Below, piece after piece: positions 9,036 through 18,936 of a DNA stretch of 64,000 nucleotides. The notes under the pieces were generated by a model. The model was not told where the DNA came from and searched no databases. It saw only the letters and a program-made list of their open reading frames with translations. Source of the DNA: Flavobacterium aerium (GTDB taxonomy: Bacteria; Bacteroidota; Bacteroidia; Flavobacteriales; Flavobacteriaceae); contig NZ_JARQWR010000009.1 in NCBI RefSeq assembly GCF_030766725.1, positions 62,001 through 126,000 of the forward strand. Reading direction: 5' to 3'. Within the stretch, counting starts at the first letter, position 1. Every line of letters starts with the position of its first letter. The position numbers were made by a program, and so were the translations under genes.

Positions 9036-9239
9036 AATGATTAATAATTTTGTTTATGATATATAGATTAGACGTATTTAAGGTAGGTCTGTTACAACAA
9101 ATCTAACTTTTTTATGACAAATGAAGTTTAAAATAAGTTTTTTTATCAAAAAAAGGAGTCTTGATTCCTTAGAAGGAGTAGAAGCTAACGTGCTGAAATG
9201 GAATGTTTTTAATTGTTTTTCCTTTTTTTTGTACAACTG

Positions 9240-9270
9240 GTTGCATAATAAAGTTTTAGTTGTATATTTG
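9240..9270 (+). promoter_or_regulatory. Promoter of rplU-rpmA
   Basis: TTG at 9241-9243, a 19-base spacer and TATATTTG at 9263-9270: a near-perfect Bacteroidota sigma-ABfr promoter. The -7 box ends 31 bases before the rplU start. Confidence 0.75.
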
Positions 9271-9301
9271 TGCCCTTAAAAATTAACTAAATAGTATTGT
9301 T

Positions 9302-9667
9302 ATGTACGCAATCGTAGAGATAGCAGGGCAACAATTTAAAGTAAGCAAAGACCAAAAAGTTTATGTTCACCGTTTAGCTGATAACGAAGGAGATGCAATT
9401 TCATTTGCAAAAGTTCTTTTGTTAGACGTTGATGGAACTGTAACTCTAGGCGCCCCAGCTGTAGAAGGTGCTTCAGTAGAAGCCAAAGTGTTAAGACACT
9501 TAAAAGGAGAAAAAGTAATCGTTTTCAAAAAGAAAAGAAGAAAAGGTTACAAAAAGAAAAACGGTCACCGTCAATCTTTAACTCAAATCGTAATTTCAGG
9601 AATTTCAGCTCCGGGTGCGAAGAAGAAAGAAACTAAGAAAGCGAAAGAAGAGAATCAAGAAAAATAA
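9302..9667 (+). CDS. rplU: 50S ribosomal protein bL21
   Basis: bL21 binds 23S rRNA in the large subunit. The 121-residue protein begins MYAIVEIAGQQFKV and has the conserved KRRKGYKKKNGHRQ segment near residues 78-92. It is longer than E. coli bL21 (103 residues) because of a charged tail rich in Lys, Glu and Ala (from about residue 103). It is the first gene of the usual rplU-rpmA pair, 19 bases before rpmA. Confidence 0.97.
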   Translation: MYAIVEIAGQQFKVSKDQKVYVHRLADNEGDAISFAKVLLLDVDGTVTLGAPAVEGASVEAKVLRHLKGEKVIVFKKKRRKGYKKKNGHRQSLTQIVISGISAPGAKKKETKKAKEENQEK

Positions 9668-9686
9668 CATTAAAAACTAATACGTC

Positions 9687-9947
9687 ATGGCTCACAAGAA
9701 AGGTGTCGGTAGTTCCAAGAATGGTAGAGAATCAGAATCAAAACGTTTAGGCGTTAAGATTTTTGGTGGTCAAGCTGCAATCGCTGGGAACATCATCGTA
9801 AGACAAAGAGGTTCTAAGCACAATCCAGGTGAAAACGTTTACATGGGTAAAGATCATACTTTACATGCAAAAGTTGATGGAGTTGTTAAGTTCCAGAAAA
9901 AAGGAGATAATAAATCTTTCGTTTCTATTCTTCCATTCGAAGCATAA
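9687..9947 (+). CDS. rpmA: 50S ribosomal protein bL27
   Basis: An 86-residue bL27 starting [20 protein letters not shown], the N-terminal arm that reaches towards the peptidyl-transferase centre. The start is directly MAHKKG, so there is no N-terminal extension of the kind cleaved in Firmicutes. It is cotranscribed with rplU and ends at a strong terminator. Confidence 0.98.
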   Translation: MAHKKGVGSSKNGRESESKRLGVKIFGGQAAIAGNIIVRQRGSKHNPGENVYMGKDHTLHAKVDGVVKFQKKGDNKSFVSILPFEA

Positions 9948-9969
9948 GAAAATTAAGATTATCCATATA

Positions 9970-10002
9970 AAAAAACCATCAACATTGTTGATGGTTTTTT
10001 TT
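9970..10002. terminator. Terminator after rpmA / tssF
   Basis: The stem AAAAAACCATCAAC pairs with GTTGATGGTTTTTT around a 3-base loop and is followed by a T-run. With A-runs on the other side, it can also stop the convergent T6SS operon ending at 10028. Confidence 0.85.
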
Positions 10003-10027
10003 GTTTAATGTCGAATTAATAATACTT

Positions 10028-11878
10028 CTAATTGTAGATTATTCTAAAAGGAACAATATTTATTGCTCTGTTTTTTATTCTAAGCATTAAATCCTCACTC
10101 AAAAAGTTCCATTCTTCCTCATTAAATAAAGTTTCATCTTTTCGTTTCAGATAAATGTCTATAGTAGGCATATAACCAATGTTACTGTCTAAGCTGGTCT
10201 GTATACCCGTTTTTACTGTTACGTTCTCTATAGACTCTCCGTAATGGTTTTTACACAGTATTATAATGTCTTGTTTGGTTACAACACGTTGATTGGAAAT
10301 CAAATTTTCTCTATAGGCGTAAATTTTCTCTGAATTTGTTAATTCATTTTTTCCACCCTGAGTAGTAGAAAGTAAAGTCATAGAGTCTTTTTCAAAATCC
10401 GAACCCTTATAGAGCAGTAGTCTTGAAAAAGTATTTATTTTATTGGCATCTTCACCATTCGTGGTCCAATATTTTACAAAGAGTGTACCTCGATCCTTTT
10501 TATTCTTTGAATTCAAAACTAGATAAGGCGTATTCTTTTTATGCATACCTACCTGAGCCATTTTGTTGCGGAATCGAGAGATGATTTGGTTAATTTCTTT
10601 CAAATTAGTATCAGTGAAATCATGTCCTAAACTAGAAAAGGCTGCTGCTTCATCACGTACTAAATCAATAAGATAATTAATTTCTTCAGTAGCATTACGT
10701 TCATCAAAACGAGCAACACCACCAAATCTCAAATAAGCATAATCATCTATTTGCTCATGATTGTTATTTTTGATAACATCAAATTCTCTGTTTTTATCAT
10801 CCAAAACGGAATAAAGTTCTAAAAAGAAATCCTCTCCAATATTTAAAGGATAAATATTCATTAGACTCTTGATACTTCCTTGTGTTTCGTTTAATTTTTT
10901 ATTGATAACGGGAAAACAGTTCGTTGCACAGAATACATCAGAAAGCATATTTTTATTAATGACATTTGGGAATTCTAAACGAAGCCAAATTACTTTCTCA
11001 TTAGATAATTGCTTGAGATCCTCAGTGCTTAAAAATTGCTTGAATTCCGCAGGTACAGTATGAGTATTATCCTCAATGTTGAAGATGTCTTTAATGCTAA
11101 TGAAATTCTTTTCGTAATATTCATTAACATGCTCTTCTGTACGCTCAATATGGTAAAAGTCCTCTTGGATTAATTTACTATCTCTTTTTGAGAAACTATC
11201 ATCAGTATTATACCCTTCACTAGTGGTAAGCAAATGATCATTTAAATACCATTTTGCACGAGGTAAGAAATGGAAGAAAGTATTACGATTAGAGATATTT
11301 TTTAAATAGAAATAAAACATAAGGTCTTTCATGATACCATCACCTTGATGTTGAATTCCTAACCAAATTGTACCATGCTGAAGCGGTTTAGTATATAAAT
11401 CACTACTTAAAACTTCTTTGAATTGATCCTTTATTACCTCCTGAATTCCATTAGGAAGGACTACATAGCGTAATTTGTTACGCGTTATTTTCACAGGCTT
11501 AGTAGCGCCAAAAAAATAATCCTTTAATAGATTTTCACTTGGATTATAAGGGTTTATTTCTTTTTTCTGAATGTAAAATTGGTGGTGATCATTTAAGATT
11601 ACCTCATTTTCAGAAGGATATGCCTTCATTATGGCACGAGCAGGCGTTGCTTTCGATGAAGCTATTGGAGTAAGGATATCTACTAGTCTTTCCGTAATTC
11701 TTCGGCGACTTGAGAATACCTCATTAGATATTTTTTCTAATTCTTTTGAGCATACATCAAAAAGGAGATTGACTATAGGGTCAAAAACATTTTCAAGTTC
11801 TACGTCAGAATACCCCCATTTTTTTGCAGCACGCTTGAGCAATCTATCCTTAATCTGATCTTTTGATAACTGATTCAT
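10028..11878 (-). CDS. tssF: T6SS baseplate protein TssF
   Basis: A 616-residue protein, the size of TssF (VasA family). It begins with the region KDQIKDRLLKRAAKKWGY and has the conserved N-terminal stretch on the state of the wedge (about residues 40-75, including RRRITERLVDIL). TssF and TssG form the wedge of the T6SS baseplate that links the sheath to the membrane complex. It is the last gene of the leftward T6SS operon, ten bases after tssE. Divergent at the sequence level, as usual for Bacteroidota T6SSiii; the call rests on size, N-terminal pattern and position. Confidence 0.8.
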   Translation of the reverse strand: MNQLSKDQIKDRLLKRAAKKWGYSDVELENVFDPIVNLLFDVCSKELEKISNEVFSSRRRITERLVDILTPIASSKATPARAIMKAYPSENEVILNDHHQFYIQKKEINPYNPSENLLKDYFFGATKPVKITRNKLRYVVLPNGIQEVIKDQFKEVLSSDLYTKPLQHGTIWLGIQHQGDGIMKDLMFYFYLKNISNRNTFFHFLPRAKWYLNDHLLTTSEGYNTDDSFSKRDSKLIQEDFYHIERTEEHVNEYYEKNFISIKDIFNIEDNTHTVPAEFKQFLSTEDLKQLSNEKVIWLRLEFPNVINKNMLSDVFCATNCFPVINKKLNETQGSIKSLMNIYPLNIGEDFFLELYSVLDDKNREFDVIKNNNHEQIDDYAYLRFGGVARFDERNATEEINYLIDLVRDEAAAFSSLGHDFTDTNLKEINQIISRFRNKMAQVGMHKKNTPYLVLNSKNKKDRGTLFVKYWTTNGEDANKINTFSRLLLYKGSDFEKDSMTLLSTTQGGKNELTNSEKIYAYRENLISNQRVVTKQDIIILCKNHYGESIENVTVKTGIQTSLDSNIGYMPTIDIYLKRKDETLFNEEEWNFLSEDLMLRIKNRAINIVPFRIIYN

Positions 11879-11887
11879 GAGTGTTGT

Positions 11888-12319
11888 TTATTTAAAAGAA
11901 AATGGAGCTAAATAATAAGAGCTTTTGTAATAATAAGGTTGGTTCGTTTTTTTAATGATACCATATACTATTATATCCAAACGCTTTTTAACTCGGATGC
12001 TTGTTTCATAACTTATTGTGTCCTCAGAGACACCCAATGTTACATCTGTAATGATTAGTCTTTTTTCATATTTCTTTACCTTCTCATGTACAGATTCTTT
12101 GATACTGTCTTTCAGCTGATTTGCATTAGCCAATAGATTAAAATCAGTATCCCAAATGATTGTCCCGAATTCATCATCATATTTATATTCTCCAAAAATT
12201 GTAGTAATGATTAGAGAGATGTATTGGGCTAAAGATTCTTCGATGGTAACTTTTCGGAGATCTTTTCCATTGATGATTTTTGTGTAATCGATAGGGATTT
12301 TATAGTAAAGATCTTTCAT
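11888..12319 (-). CDS. tssE: T6SS baseplate protein TssE (gp25-like)
   Basis: A 143-residue protein with the gp25/lysozyme-like fold. IEESLAQYISLIITTIFGEY and GTIIWDTDF correspond to the family pattern in which the EFGT-type loop contacts the sheath base. TssE starts sheath polymerisation in the baseplate. The gene begins inside the end of tssH (20-base overlap), so translation is coupled. The first ten residues (MKDLYYKIPI) match other T6SSiii TssE starts. Confidence 0.85.
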   Translation of the reverse strand: MKDLYYKIPIDYTKIINGKDLRKVTIEESLAQYISLIITTIFGEYKYDDEFGTIIWDTDFNLLANANQLKDSIKESVHEKVKKYEKRLIITDVTLGVSEDTISYETSIRVKKRLDIIVYGIIKKTNQPYYYKSSYYLAPFSFK

Positions 12320-14768
12320 TCACTAAATCGAATTTAATTGTATTATCATCATTTAATGTCAACTCTAAAGCATCGCCTTTCTTTATTTCACCTGATATAA
12401 TCATGCGGGCTAAAGGACGCTTAAGTTGATTACGAATAATCCCTTTAATTGGACGAGCCCCATATTCGGGAGTAAAGCCCATTAAAGCGATTTTCTCTTT
12501 ATTTTCCTCGCTTATTTCGAGTGTCATGTCCATTTTATGAAGCAACTGAAGCAGCTCCTTTTTAAGGTGTATTTCAAAAATTCGAGATACACTTTCTTTT
12601 GAAATAGGAGCAAACGGAATAATTTCGGTAAGCCTCCCTAGGAATTCAGGACGGAAATAACCCGTCATGATTTCAATTAATTCATTGGATTTAGGAATGT
12701 GATTTTGACCAAATGATTTTACAATAAAATCAGAGCCAATATTGGACGTAAATAATATTACGGCATTAGAGAAATCACCTTCTTTTCCTAATCTATCATG
12801 TAATTTACCTTCGTCTAAGATTTGTAAGAATACATCAAATACAGATTTGTGTGCTTTTTCAATCTCATCAAAAAGAACGATAGAGTATGGTTTTTGTCTT
12901 ATTTTGTTCACTAATAAACCACCTTCTTCATAACCGACATATCCTGGAGGTGCACCATATAATAATGCAGCAGAATGTTCTTCTTTGAATTCAGACATGT
13001 CCAAACGAATAATAGCATTTTCATCGCCGAATAAAAAATCAGCCAAAGATTTTGCTAATTCTGTTTTCCCAGTTCCTGTAGGCCCTAAGAAAAAGAATGA
13101 GCCTAATGGTTGTCCTGGTTTTGTTAATCCAGAACGAGATTCAAGTATAGCATCTGAAACCACCTTGATCGCATGATCCTGACCAATTACGCGTTTGCGC
13201 AATGTATTTTCAATTTCAAGCAGGCGTTCTCTTTCTTCAGATTTTACCTTTCCTGCGGGAATTCCCGTAATACCTGAAACGACCATTGATAGGTGACTAG
13301 CAGATACAATATTCTCTTCCACGCTAAGTTGGTCTAACTTCTCTAGTAAATTCGTAAGAATATTTTGTTTGTCTTCAAAAGAAGAAGTAGAGAAAGACTG
13401 ATTTACATCCTCGTGTTCCTCGGTGAATAATTTCCCGGATTTATTTAAAATATCAGAGTATAACCAATTTGTTTCTTCGTGCTGCTCTTCTTCATTTTCA
13501 ATACCATTTAAAGCCTCTACTTTTGGTTTTAAACGAGGTAGTTCATCTTTGATTGTTTCTTTGGCTACACGTAATGCAGACATCGTACGGTCAATTAAAT
13601 CCAAAGCGGAATCAGGTAATGATTTTTCTTTTAAATAGCGCTTGGATAAACGAATGGATTCTTTTACACTTTCTTCACTAATATTAAATTCATGATGATC
13701 TTCATAATGTGAAATAATACTATGAATCATTCGGAAAGCTAAATCTTCTGTTGGTTCCTGAATTTCTAAAGTTTCAAAACGACGGCTTAAAGCATCATCT
13801 TTACCTAAAGATTTTCTATATTTTTCTGTAGTGGTAGCACCAATAAAAGTGATGTCACCTTTTGAAAGTTCTGATTTTATTATACTAGCAATTCCGGAAC
13901 CTTGATTAGAATCAAATAATTCGTGTATATCGTCAATAAATAATATTGGTTTTTCGAATTGTTTTACCTCATTGAATATTTTTTGTAAACGATCTTCTAC
14001 TTCACCTTTGTAAGATGCTCCAGCAAACAATGCACCAATATTGATTTCAATAACAGAAGCATTTGATAAGTTTGTGATGATGTTTTTATGTGCAATCTTG
14101 CCACAAAAACCTTCAACTAAAGCGGATTTACCAACACCAGCTTCACCGGTAATGATTACGTGAGGTTTTAATTTTCGGTTAAGAACCTCAATAATTGTTT
14201 TTAATTCTTCGTCTCGACCTATAAGTGGCGTAGTTTCTTTGCTTCTTATTTGTTTTACCTTATCAGTACAATACTTCTCTAATAAAGAGGAAGAAGAGCC
14301 ATTATTTGAAGATTGGCTTTCTGATTTAGAAGATTTCGCAGAAGGAGCTAATCCATCATGAAATTGCTCAGATACAGCTGCAGGAGTTATTGGTAATGAT
14401 TTTAATTGATCGTGTGAAAATCCAACACCTGGAGTGACTAAGGAAATTAGTAATGAAGGGAAATCTACATTTTCTAGACCATTTCTCTTTGCAATTTGCT
14501 CTGCTTCAGTAAATACAGCTTCCATAGCAGCATCAGCCTGTGGATCATCTGATGGACGTGTCGCACGGTTGTATTCACCGATTCGAATATCTGCCCACTC
14601 ATCCAGATAAAAAACATCAAGTCCCTTCGCATCTAATTCCTTAATGAAATTAAATTGCTGATTTAATAAAGCTTTTATAAGGTGTGCTGGAGAATATTTT
14701 TGATTAAAATGATCTTTAGCAATCTGCTTTGCAATATGTATAACCTGCATGATGTTTTCTGTAACCAT
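12300..14768 (-). CDS. tssH: T6SS AAA+ ATPase TssH (ClpV)
   Basis: TssH unfolds contracted TssBC sheath so that subunits can be reused. The 822-residue protein has a Clp-N-like domain (about 1-150), a first AAA domain with Walker A GEAGVGKS near residue 208 and Walker B LFIDDIHE, and a middle region. The second AAA domain has Walker A GPTGTGKTELAK near residue 562 and Walker B VLFDEIEKA, followed by a ClpB D2-small domain. It differs from ClpB in the shortened middle region. It lies between tssO and tssE in the leftward operon. Confidence 0.93.
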   Translation of the reverse strand: MVTENIMQVIHIAKQIAKDHFNQKYSPAHLIKALLNQQFNFIKELDAKGLDVFYLDEWADIRIGEYNRATRPSDDPQADAAMEAVFTEAEQIAKRNGLENVDFPSLLISLVTPGVGFSHDQLKSLPITPAAVSEQFHDGLAPSAKSSKSESQSSNNGSSSSLLEKYCTDKVKQIRSKETTPLIGRDEELKTIIEVLNRKLKPHVIITGEAGVGKSALVEGFCGKIAHKNIITNLSNASVIEINIGALFAGASYKGEVEDRLQKIFNEVKQFEKPILFIDDIHELFDSNQGSGIASIIKSELSKGDITFIGATTTEKYRKSLGKDDALSRRFETLEIQEPTEDLAFRMIHSIISHYEDHHEFNISEESVKESIRLSKRYLKEKSLPDSALDLIDRTMSALRVAKETIKDELPRLKPKVEALNGIENEEEQHEETNWLYSDILNKSGKLFTEEHEDVNQSFSTSSFEDKQNILTNLLEKLDQLSVEENIVSASHLSMVVSGITGIPAGKVKSEERERLLEIENTLRKRVIGQDHAIKVVSDAILESRSGLTKPGQPLGSFFFLGPTGTGKTELAKSLADFLFGDENAIIRLDMSEFKEEHSAALLYGAPPGYVGYEEGGLLVNKIRQKPYSIVLFDEIEKAHKSVFDVFLQILDEGKLHDRLGKEGDFSNAVILFTSNIGSDFIVKSFGQNHIPKSNELIEIMTGYFRPEFLGRLTEIIPFAPISKESVSRIFEIHLKKELLQLLHKMDMTLEISEENKEKIALMGFTPEYGARPIKGIIRNQLKRPLARMIISGEIKKGDALELTLNDDNTIKFDLVNERSLL

Positions 14769-14780
14769 AATACCTGAATT

Positions 14781-15323
14781 TTATCGTCTATTAAGTTGTC
14801 TGCAAATTTCTAAATCTCGGGTTAGAGATTTTGTATCCTCTTCATAGGACTTGATTTGTTTATTCAACATTTCAATTTCCTGCTTAGAGTCATTTAATTG
14901 CAATAACAGTTTTTTTGTATTCACCAATTTTTTGACATTAAGCATTGCGTTATCGTAAAGCTTCGTGCTTTCGGCAGGGTTATCTTTTCCGTCTTCTTTA
15001 GGAATTACCTTTTTTTGCTCTACAATCTGGTTTAATTCTGCTAATTTCACTGTAATACTTTGCTCGATGAAAGGGAAACTTTCAGGTGCTTTATCTAGTG
15101 AATCTACAAGTTTTGAGATGTCATCAATCTTATCAGAAAATTGTCTTTGAAAATTAAATTCGGTTAAGATTTTATCATTTTCATTTTTTAAAACTTCATT
15201 TTCTTTCCAAGGCAATTTGTAATTGAAAAATAGAGCATAAATAAGTATTCCTGTTGTGATGATAAACATCAGAAGGAATAATAAGAATGCTGATGTTCTC
15301 TCTTTTCTGTTTAAAATATCCAT
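14781..15323 (-). CDS. tssO: T6SSiii membrane-complex protein TssO
   Basis: A 180-residue bitopic inner-membrane protein with one helix (about residues 11-33) followed by a long periplasmic coiled-coil region. The C-terminus (from about 130) is strongly heptad-like (LLLQLNDSKQEIEMLNKQI). Bacteroidota T6SSiii use TssN, TssO, TssP, TssQ and TssR instead of TssJLM. A one-helix, coiled-coil protein of this size between TssK and TssH is TssO. The identification is mostly by architecture and place. Confidence 0.75.
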   Translation of the reverse strand: MDILNRKERTSAFLLFLLMFIITTGILIYALFFNYKLPWKENEVLKNENDKILTEFNFQRQFSDKIDDISKLVDSLDKAPESFPFIEQSITVKLAELNQIVEQKKVIPKEDGKDNPAESTKLYDNAMLNVKKLVNTKKLLLQLNDSKQEIEMLNKQIKSYEEDTKSLTRDLEICRQLNRR

Positions 15324-15345
15324 AATTTGTCGGTCGTAATTTTAT

Positions 15346-16533
15346 CTATTCAGCTAGAAATGATGGCGAATTTGGGCCTTCATCTTTTTTGTCGTTAACA
15401 TTAAAGAAAGAGGTCGTTGACTTATCTGTTTTAATGATGTTTTCATTAACAAATATTCCAGAATCTCTCTTTTTACCAATATAATCCAATTGATTTAATA
15501 TGGAGAAAAGATAATCAATTTTAGTGATAAATTCTTTAACTTGATTTACACAAAGCTCAATATCAAAACCTTTGTATTGAATATTGATTGTTTCGGAAAA
15601 TATTTTCTCATAATCACCGCTACTCATTTCTGTCCATTCGGAGAAATAATTAAAGAGCATTTCTTTACCATCTCCAGAAAAAGTATCAAAGCTATTTTTC
15701 ATTACTCGAGCCAAGCTCACAACTTTATCCAAGACAAACATAGGCTGAGAATTGAAATTCTGCCATTTGTTCATGGTAATGTTTTGGCCTGCATAAGACA
15801 ATGTTTTTTCGCAAATCGCAAAAACAATTTTTGCAATCATATTCTCATCCTCATTCATGTTTCTGAATCTGATTTTTTGAGAAATCTGAACACAGTTGAA
15901 TTCTAATTGTTTAAAGAATACCTCATAGGATTCGAATAAATTAATTAGAGCAGGATGACTATTTACAGTCATGCTTGGTGGAATATAACCTGAAAGAATT
16001 TCAAACCCGTTAGGTGTTGTTCTAAACTTCGCGATAGGGAACTGTAGGGGACCAATATTGTTTTGGTTCACTTCACTTTCTACAAGGCTCGTTAGGAAAT
16101 ATTTAGATAATGCTGCAGGAAAACGTGGAGGTACTTCATCCATGTTTTGAGTTCCTGAAGGTATTCTTTGGAAAGGATCAACATTAAGTAACAGGTAGTA
16201 GTTGTTCTCTTTTAAATCGAAATTTTTCAATTCAATTTTTTCAGAATAACCACCAGTATACTCTGTAATTTCTATTCGGCCTCCACCAGGAGTAATAGCT
16301 TTTAATAATTTTATAGATACACTTAATTCGTTATGTGCATCAATTGTAACGGAATATTCAAAAGGATTATTCAAGTTTGTCGTTAGTAATCCATAGTGGA
16401 GTACATTGGTACCAATGTTTCTCGCATCACGAATTAAATCTTCCATGTTGTCTTGTAAGTCAATAAAATGATTTTTATTGATTTTCATTCCATCAATCCA
16501 GTTTACTGGAAAATGTCTAATGTTCTCAGCCAT
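15346..16533 (-). CDS. tssK: T6SS baseplate protein TssK
   Basis: A 395-residue protein with the TssK N-terminal signature: FPVNWIDGMKINKNHFIDLQ, equivalent to the P-x-x-W-x-x-G-x-x-x-x-x-x-H-F pattern. TssK trimers connect the baseplate wedges to the cytoplasmic face of the membrane complex. The gene is 10 bases downstream of tssN and 22 bases upstream of tssO. Confidence 0.88.
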   Translation of the reverse strand: MAENIRHFPVNWIDGMKINKNHFIDLQDNMEDLIRDARNIGTNVLHYGLLTTNLNNPFEYSVTIDAHNELSVSIKLLKAITPGGGRIEITEYTGGYSEKIELKNFDLKENNYYLLLNVDPFQRIPSGTQNMDEVPPRFPAALSKYFLTSLVESEVNQNNIGPLQFPIAKFRTTPNGFEILSGYIPPSMTVNSHPALINLFESYEVFFKQLEFNCVQISQKIRFRNMNEDENMIAKIVFAICEKTLSYAGQNITMNKWQNFNSQPMFVLDKVVSLARVMKNSFDTFSGDGKEMLFNYFSEWTEMSSGDYEKIFSETINIQYKGFDIELCVNQVKEFITKIDYLFSILNQLDYIGKKRDSGIFVNENIIKTDKSTTSFFNVNDKKDEGPNSPSFLAE

Positions 16534-16543
16534 AATTTAAAAA

Positions 16544-17407
16544 TTATATTCGTTGACAAATAATTGTTGCACCATCCTTAATGTTGTTAGTGTCAATTGA
16601 AAGTTCAGGATCAATGTAAGTTGATGAGCTGAACCATTCTGGTTTGGTATGGAAATACCATCCAAAAGGCTCATTTTTATTGTCCAAAAAGTGAATTAAA
16701 CTATTTGGATTTTTATCGTTGTAATCATTAATGAAATAGTAAAATAATCGTCCAAAATCAATTGCTCTAGGCGCTTTTACTTTGAAGTTAATGATGTGAT
16801 TATCAGTTGCTCTTTTTTGAAAAACTAAATTTAGAATTACAATATTACGCATCTCAGAAATATGAGGAGAAGGGTATTTGCTGTTTAAAGGATAGAACCA
16901 TCTTTTGTGAAGTCTAGCTGGAATAGAAATAGCAGTTTCAAATAATTTGTGACAAAGCGTTGGCATTATGAACATTAAGAGAGCACCAAGCTTGTAATAA
17001 ATGAACCCAATTTCATCATAATATCCCATGATGATAATTAAAAATACAGCCATATACATGGCAGTATTAAATACAATAGCGATTTCTTTATACATCTGAG
17101 TTTCATTGAATTTTTTGAAAATCTGATGATAGAAAATCAAGTGTACAGAACCCATAATTAGGAAATACACTTGTAGGGATATAAATCTAGAATTTAATGT
17201 TGTTTCTTTTAGATTGTATAGTATGGCTTCAAAAATAACTAACAATAAACCTTGACCTAATATGTATAGTAAAAATCTCTTTTTTGAATCTCTAAATTTT
17301 CTGACTTTTATTCCAATAAATATGCTGGCAATTAACGCAATGCTCAAAGCAAGCATCATGTAAATTAATGTTTGGCTGTCGCCAAGATATGATAAAAATT
17401 TTCTCAT
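16544..17407 (-). CDS. tssN: T6SSiii inner-membrane protein TssN
   Basis: A 287-residue protein with about five hydrophobic helices in the first 165 residues (for example LIYMMLALSIALIASIF) and a soluble C-terminal domain of about 120 residues. In Bacteroides, TssN is the membrane-complex subunit that contacts the baseplate, and the cytoplasmic tail here fits that job. It directly follows tssG with no gap and precedes tssK, so the baseplate and its docking protein are coexpressed. Confidence 0.82.
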   Translation of the reverse strand: MRKFLSYLGDSQTLIYMMLALSIALIASIFIGIKVRKFRDSKKRFLLYILGQGLLLVIFEAILYNLKETTLNSRFISLQVYFLIMGSVHLIFYHQIFKKFNETQMYKEIAIVFNTAMYMAVFLIIIMGYYDEIGFIYYKLGALLMFIMPTLCHKLFETAISIPARLHKRWFYPLNSKYPSPHISEMRNIVILNLVFQKRATDNHIINFKVKAPRAIDFGRLFYYFINDYNDKNPNSLIHFLDNKNEPFGWYFHTKPEWFSSSTYIDPELSIDTNNIKDGATIICQRI

Positions 17408-18334
17408 TTATATAACAGTTGAAATTCCTAATCTTGATTGATATGATGTTTCGTTCATTGAGAACTCTTCGTCGCTTCCTTTTAAAACTAATTCGTAGGA
17501 AAACTGTACATGGCAAGGTAAGAAGAGATTGAAAAAAGTAATTAAAAACGATTCCATTTCCTCTTGGTGAAAATATTTAAAAAGTTGTTCGGGATCTCTT
17601 AATGGTCCTATTGTGTAATGATACTCTTTTAAAAAAATTTCTTCCCTGCTTTCTAATGTCGAATTAACACCTAATGAAATCTCAGCGGCACTTTCATTAA
17701 CATCAAATACTTGTTCCAATTTAATGTTTTTTGTAGTGACTGAAACTTTTTCGTTAATAATTTTTTCTAATATACTACTTACATTTAAAATGTCCTGTCC
17801 TAAATTTTTCTTTTCATGCAGTAAAGCAGAAAACATTTTTACGAGTAAATGATTTGGGATATTACTAGAAACACCTAGTATCATACGTATAATGTCTGCA
17901 ATTCCATAGGTATTGATATGAGAAAAAAAATCAGACTCATAGCGTTCTACTAAATGTCTGAATCGGAAAAGCTCATTTTCTAATGGATTGTAAAATGTTC
18001 TAGCTTCTTTTTCTTCCTTTTTTCTTTTCTTAAACTCTTCAACAGGATCTTCTTTGCGATCGCGAGTTCGATAATTATGAGTGACACTCTCTGGTAAAAC
18101 ATCGTAAATACCGTCCCTACTTAATGTAACATTATAAATATCGCTATCATGAACATCAGTATCAATGTCCATAATATCTTTATTGAATTTTCGGTAAAAA
18201 AGACCATTAGATTCGATGGAAATATCTAAATCATGAACCCTCTGAAGAAGAAGTTCCTCAAAAAGAAGTTCCGCCTTAAGATCAAAGGAAACCGACTTTT
18301 TATAGTGTTCGGGGGAGATATTTTTTCGAGTCAT
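17408..18334 (-). CDS. tssG: T6SS baseplate protein TssG
   Basis: A 308-residue protein with the TssG features: LVERYESDFFSHINTYGIADIIRMILG in the N-terminal half, matching the region preceding the family's F-x-R-P pattern, and a repeated NIPNHLLVKMFSALLH type helix. The start codon overlaps the stop of the lipoprotein gene by one base (TAATG), so translation is coupled. TssG pairs with TssF in the baseplate wedge. Sequence similarity to Proteobacteria is low, so the call rests on size, position and general pattern. Confidence 0.72.
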   Translation of the reverse strand: MTRKNISPEHYKKSVSFDLKAELLFEELLLQRVHDLDISIESNGLFYRKFNKDIMDIDTDVHDSDIYNVTLSRDGIYDVLPESVTHNYRTRDRKEDPVEEFKKRKKEEKEARTFYNPLENELFRFRHLVERYESDFFSHINTYGIADIIRMILGVSSNIPNHLLVKMFSALLHEKKNLGQDILNVSSILEKIINEKVSVTTKNIKLEQVFDVNESAAEISLGVNSTLESREEIFLKEYHYTIGPLRDPEQLFKYFHQEEMESFLITFFNLFLPCHVQFSYELVLKGSDEEFSMNETSYQSRLGISTVI

Positions 18335-18936
18335 TATTTAGTGTCTTTAAGTCTTCCTGACGAAATATAATTGTTTCTCCAATAAGGTTTTTTAAGACTG
18401 GTAATTTCAACGCCTCCGTTTTGATTAGCAGCAAAAAAGCGCATGTTTTTTAAATAGATTCCCACATGTGAAATTACTTTTTCATTATTCATTCTGAAAA
18501 AGATTAAATCACCTTCTTTTAATTCCTTAAAAGATTGGAAAAGTTCAATGTCTCGACCTAAAGCCATTTCAGAGGCAGTTCTTGGCAATTGCTCGTCATA
18601 AACTTTATCGAAAAGTTCTTGCATTAATGCAGAGCAGTCAATCCCCTTTTTATTAGTTCCACCATATACATAAGGTATGCCTTCCCATTCCTTGATGAAT
18701 TTATATAACTTCTCATTGGTAATCTCCTGAGGAGTTACACCAAGGGTTTTGGCAAAGTAAACACGCTCCTCGTTGGTTAGGAGTATGGCTTTTTTTTCTA
18801 CTGGCTTACGTTCTTTATCTAGACCCAACTCTTTTATCGCATGCTCATCTGTGATTGGATCCCCATATCCTTTTTTTGAACCACAAGAAATCACCAAAAG
18901 TGATAAAGTAAAAAGATATAATATTTTCGCTTTCAT
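18334..18936 (-). CDS. NlpC/P60 peptidoglycan endopeptidase lipoprotein of the T6SS operon
   Basis: A 200-residue lipoprotein: signal with lipobox LVISC (lipidated C18), a linker, then an NlpC/P60 domain (about residues 78-200). The nucleophile is C101 in KKGIDCSALMQ and the general base H157 in VISHVGIYL. The third polar residue seems to be an Asn in AANQNGGV. Such enzymes cut D-Glu to diamino acid bonds in peptidoglycan. It heads the leftward T6SS operon and could open the wall for the T6SS membrane complex or anchor it to the outer membrane. No separate TssQ lipoprotein is seen, so this may fill that slot. Confidence 0.85.
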   Translation of the reverse strand: MKAKILYLFTLSLLVISCGSKKGYGDPITDEHAIKELGLDKERKPVEKKAILLTNEERVYFAKTLGVTPQEITNEKLYKFIKEWEGIPYVYGGTNKKGIDCSALMQELFDKVYDEQLPRTASEMALGRDIELFQSFKELKEGDLIFFRMNNEKVISHVGIYLKNMRFFAANQNGGVEITSLKKPYWRNNYISSGRLKDTK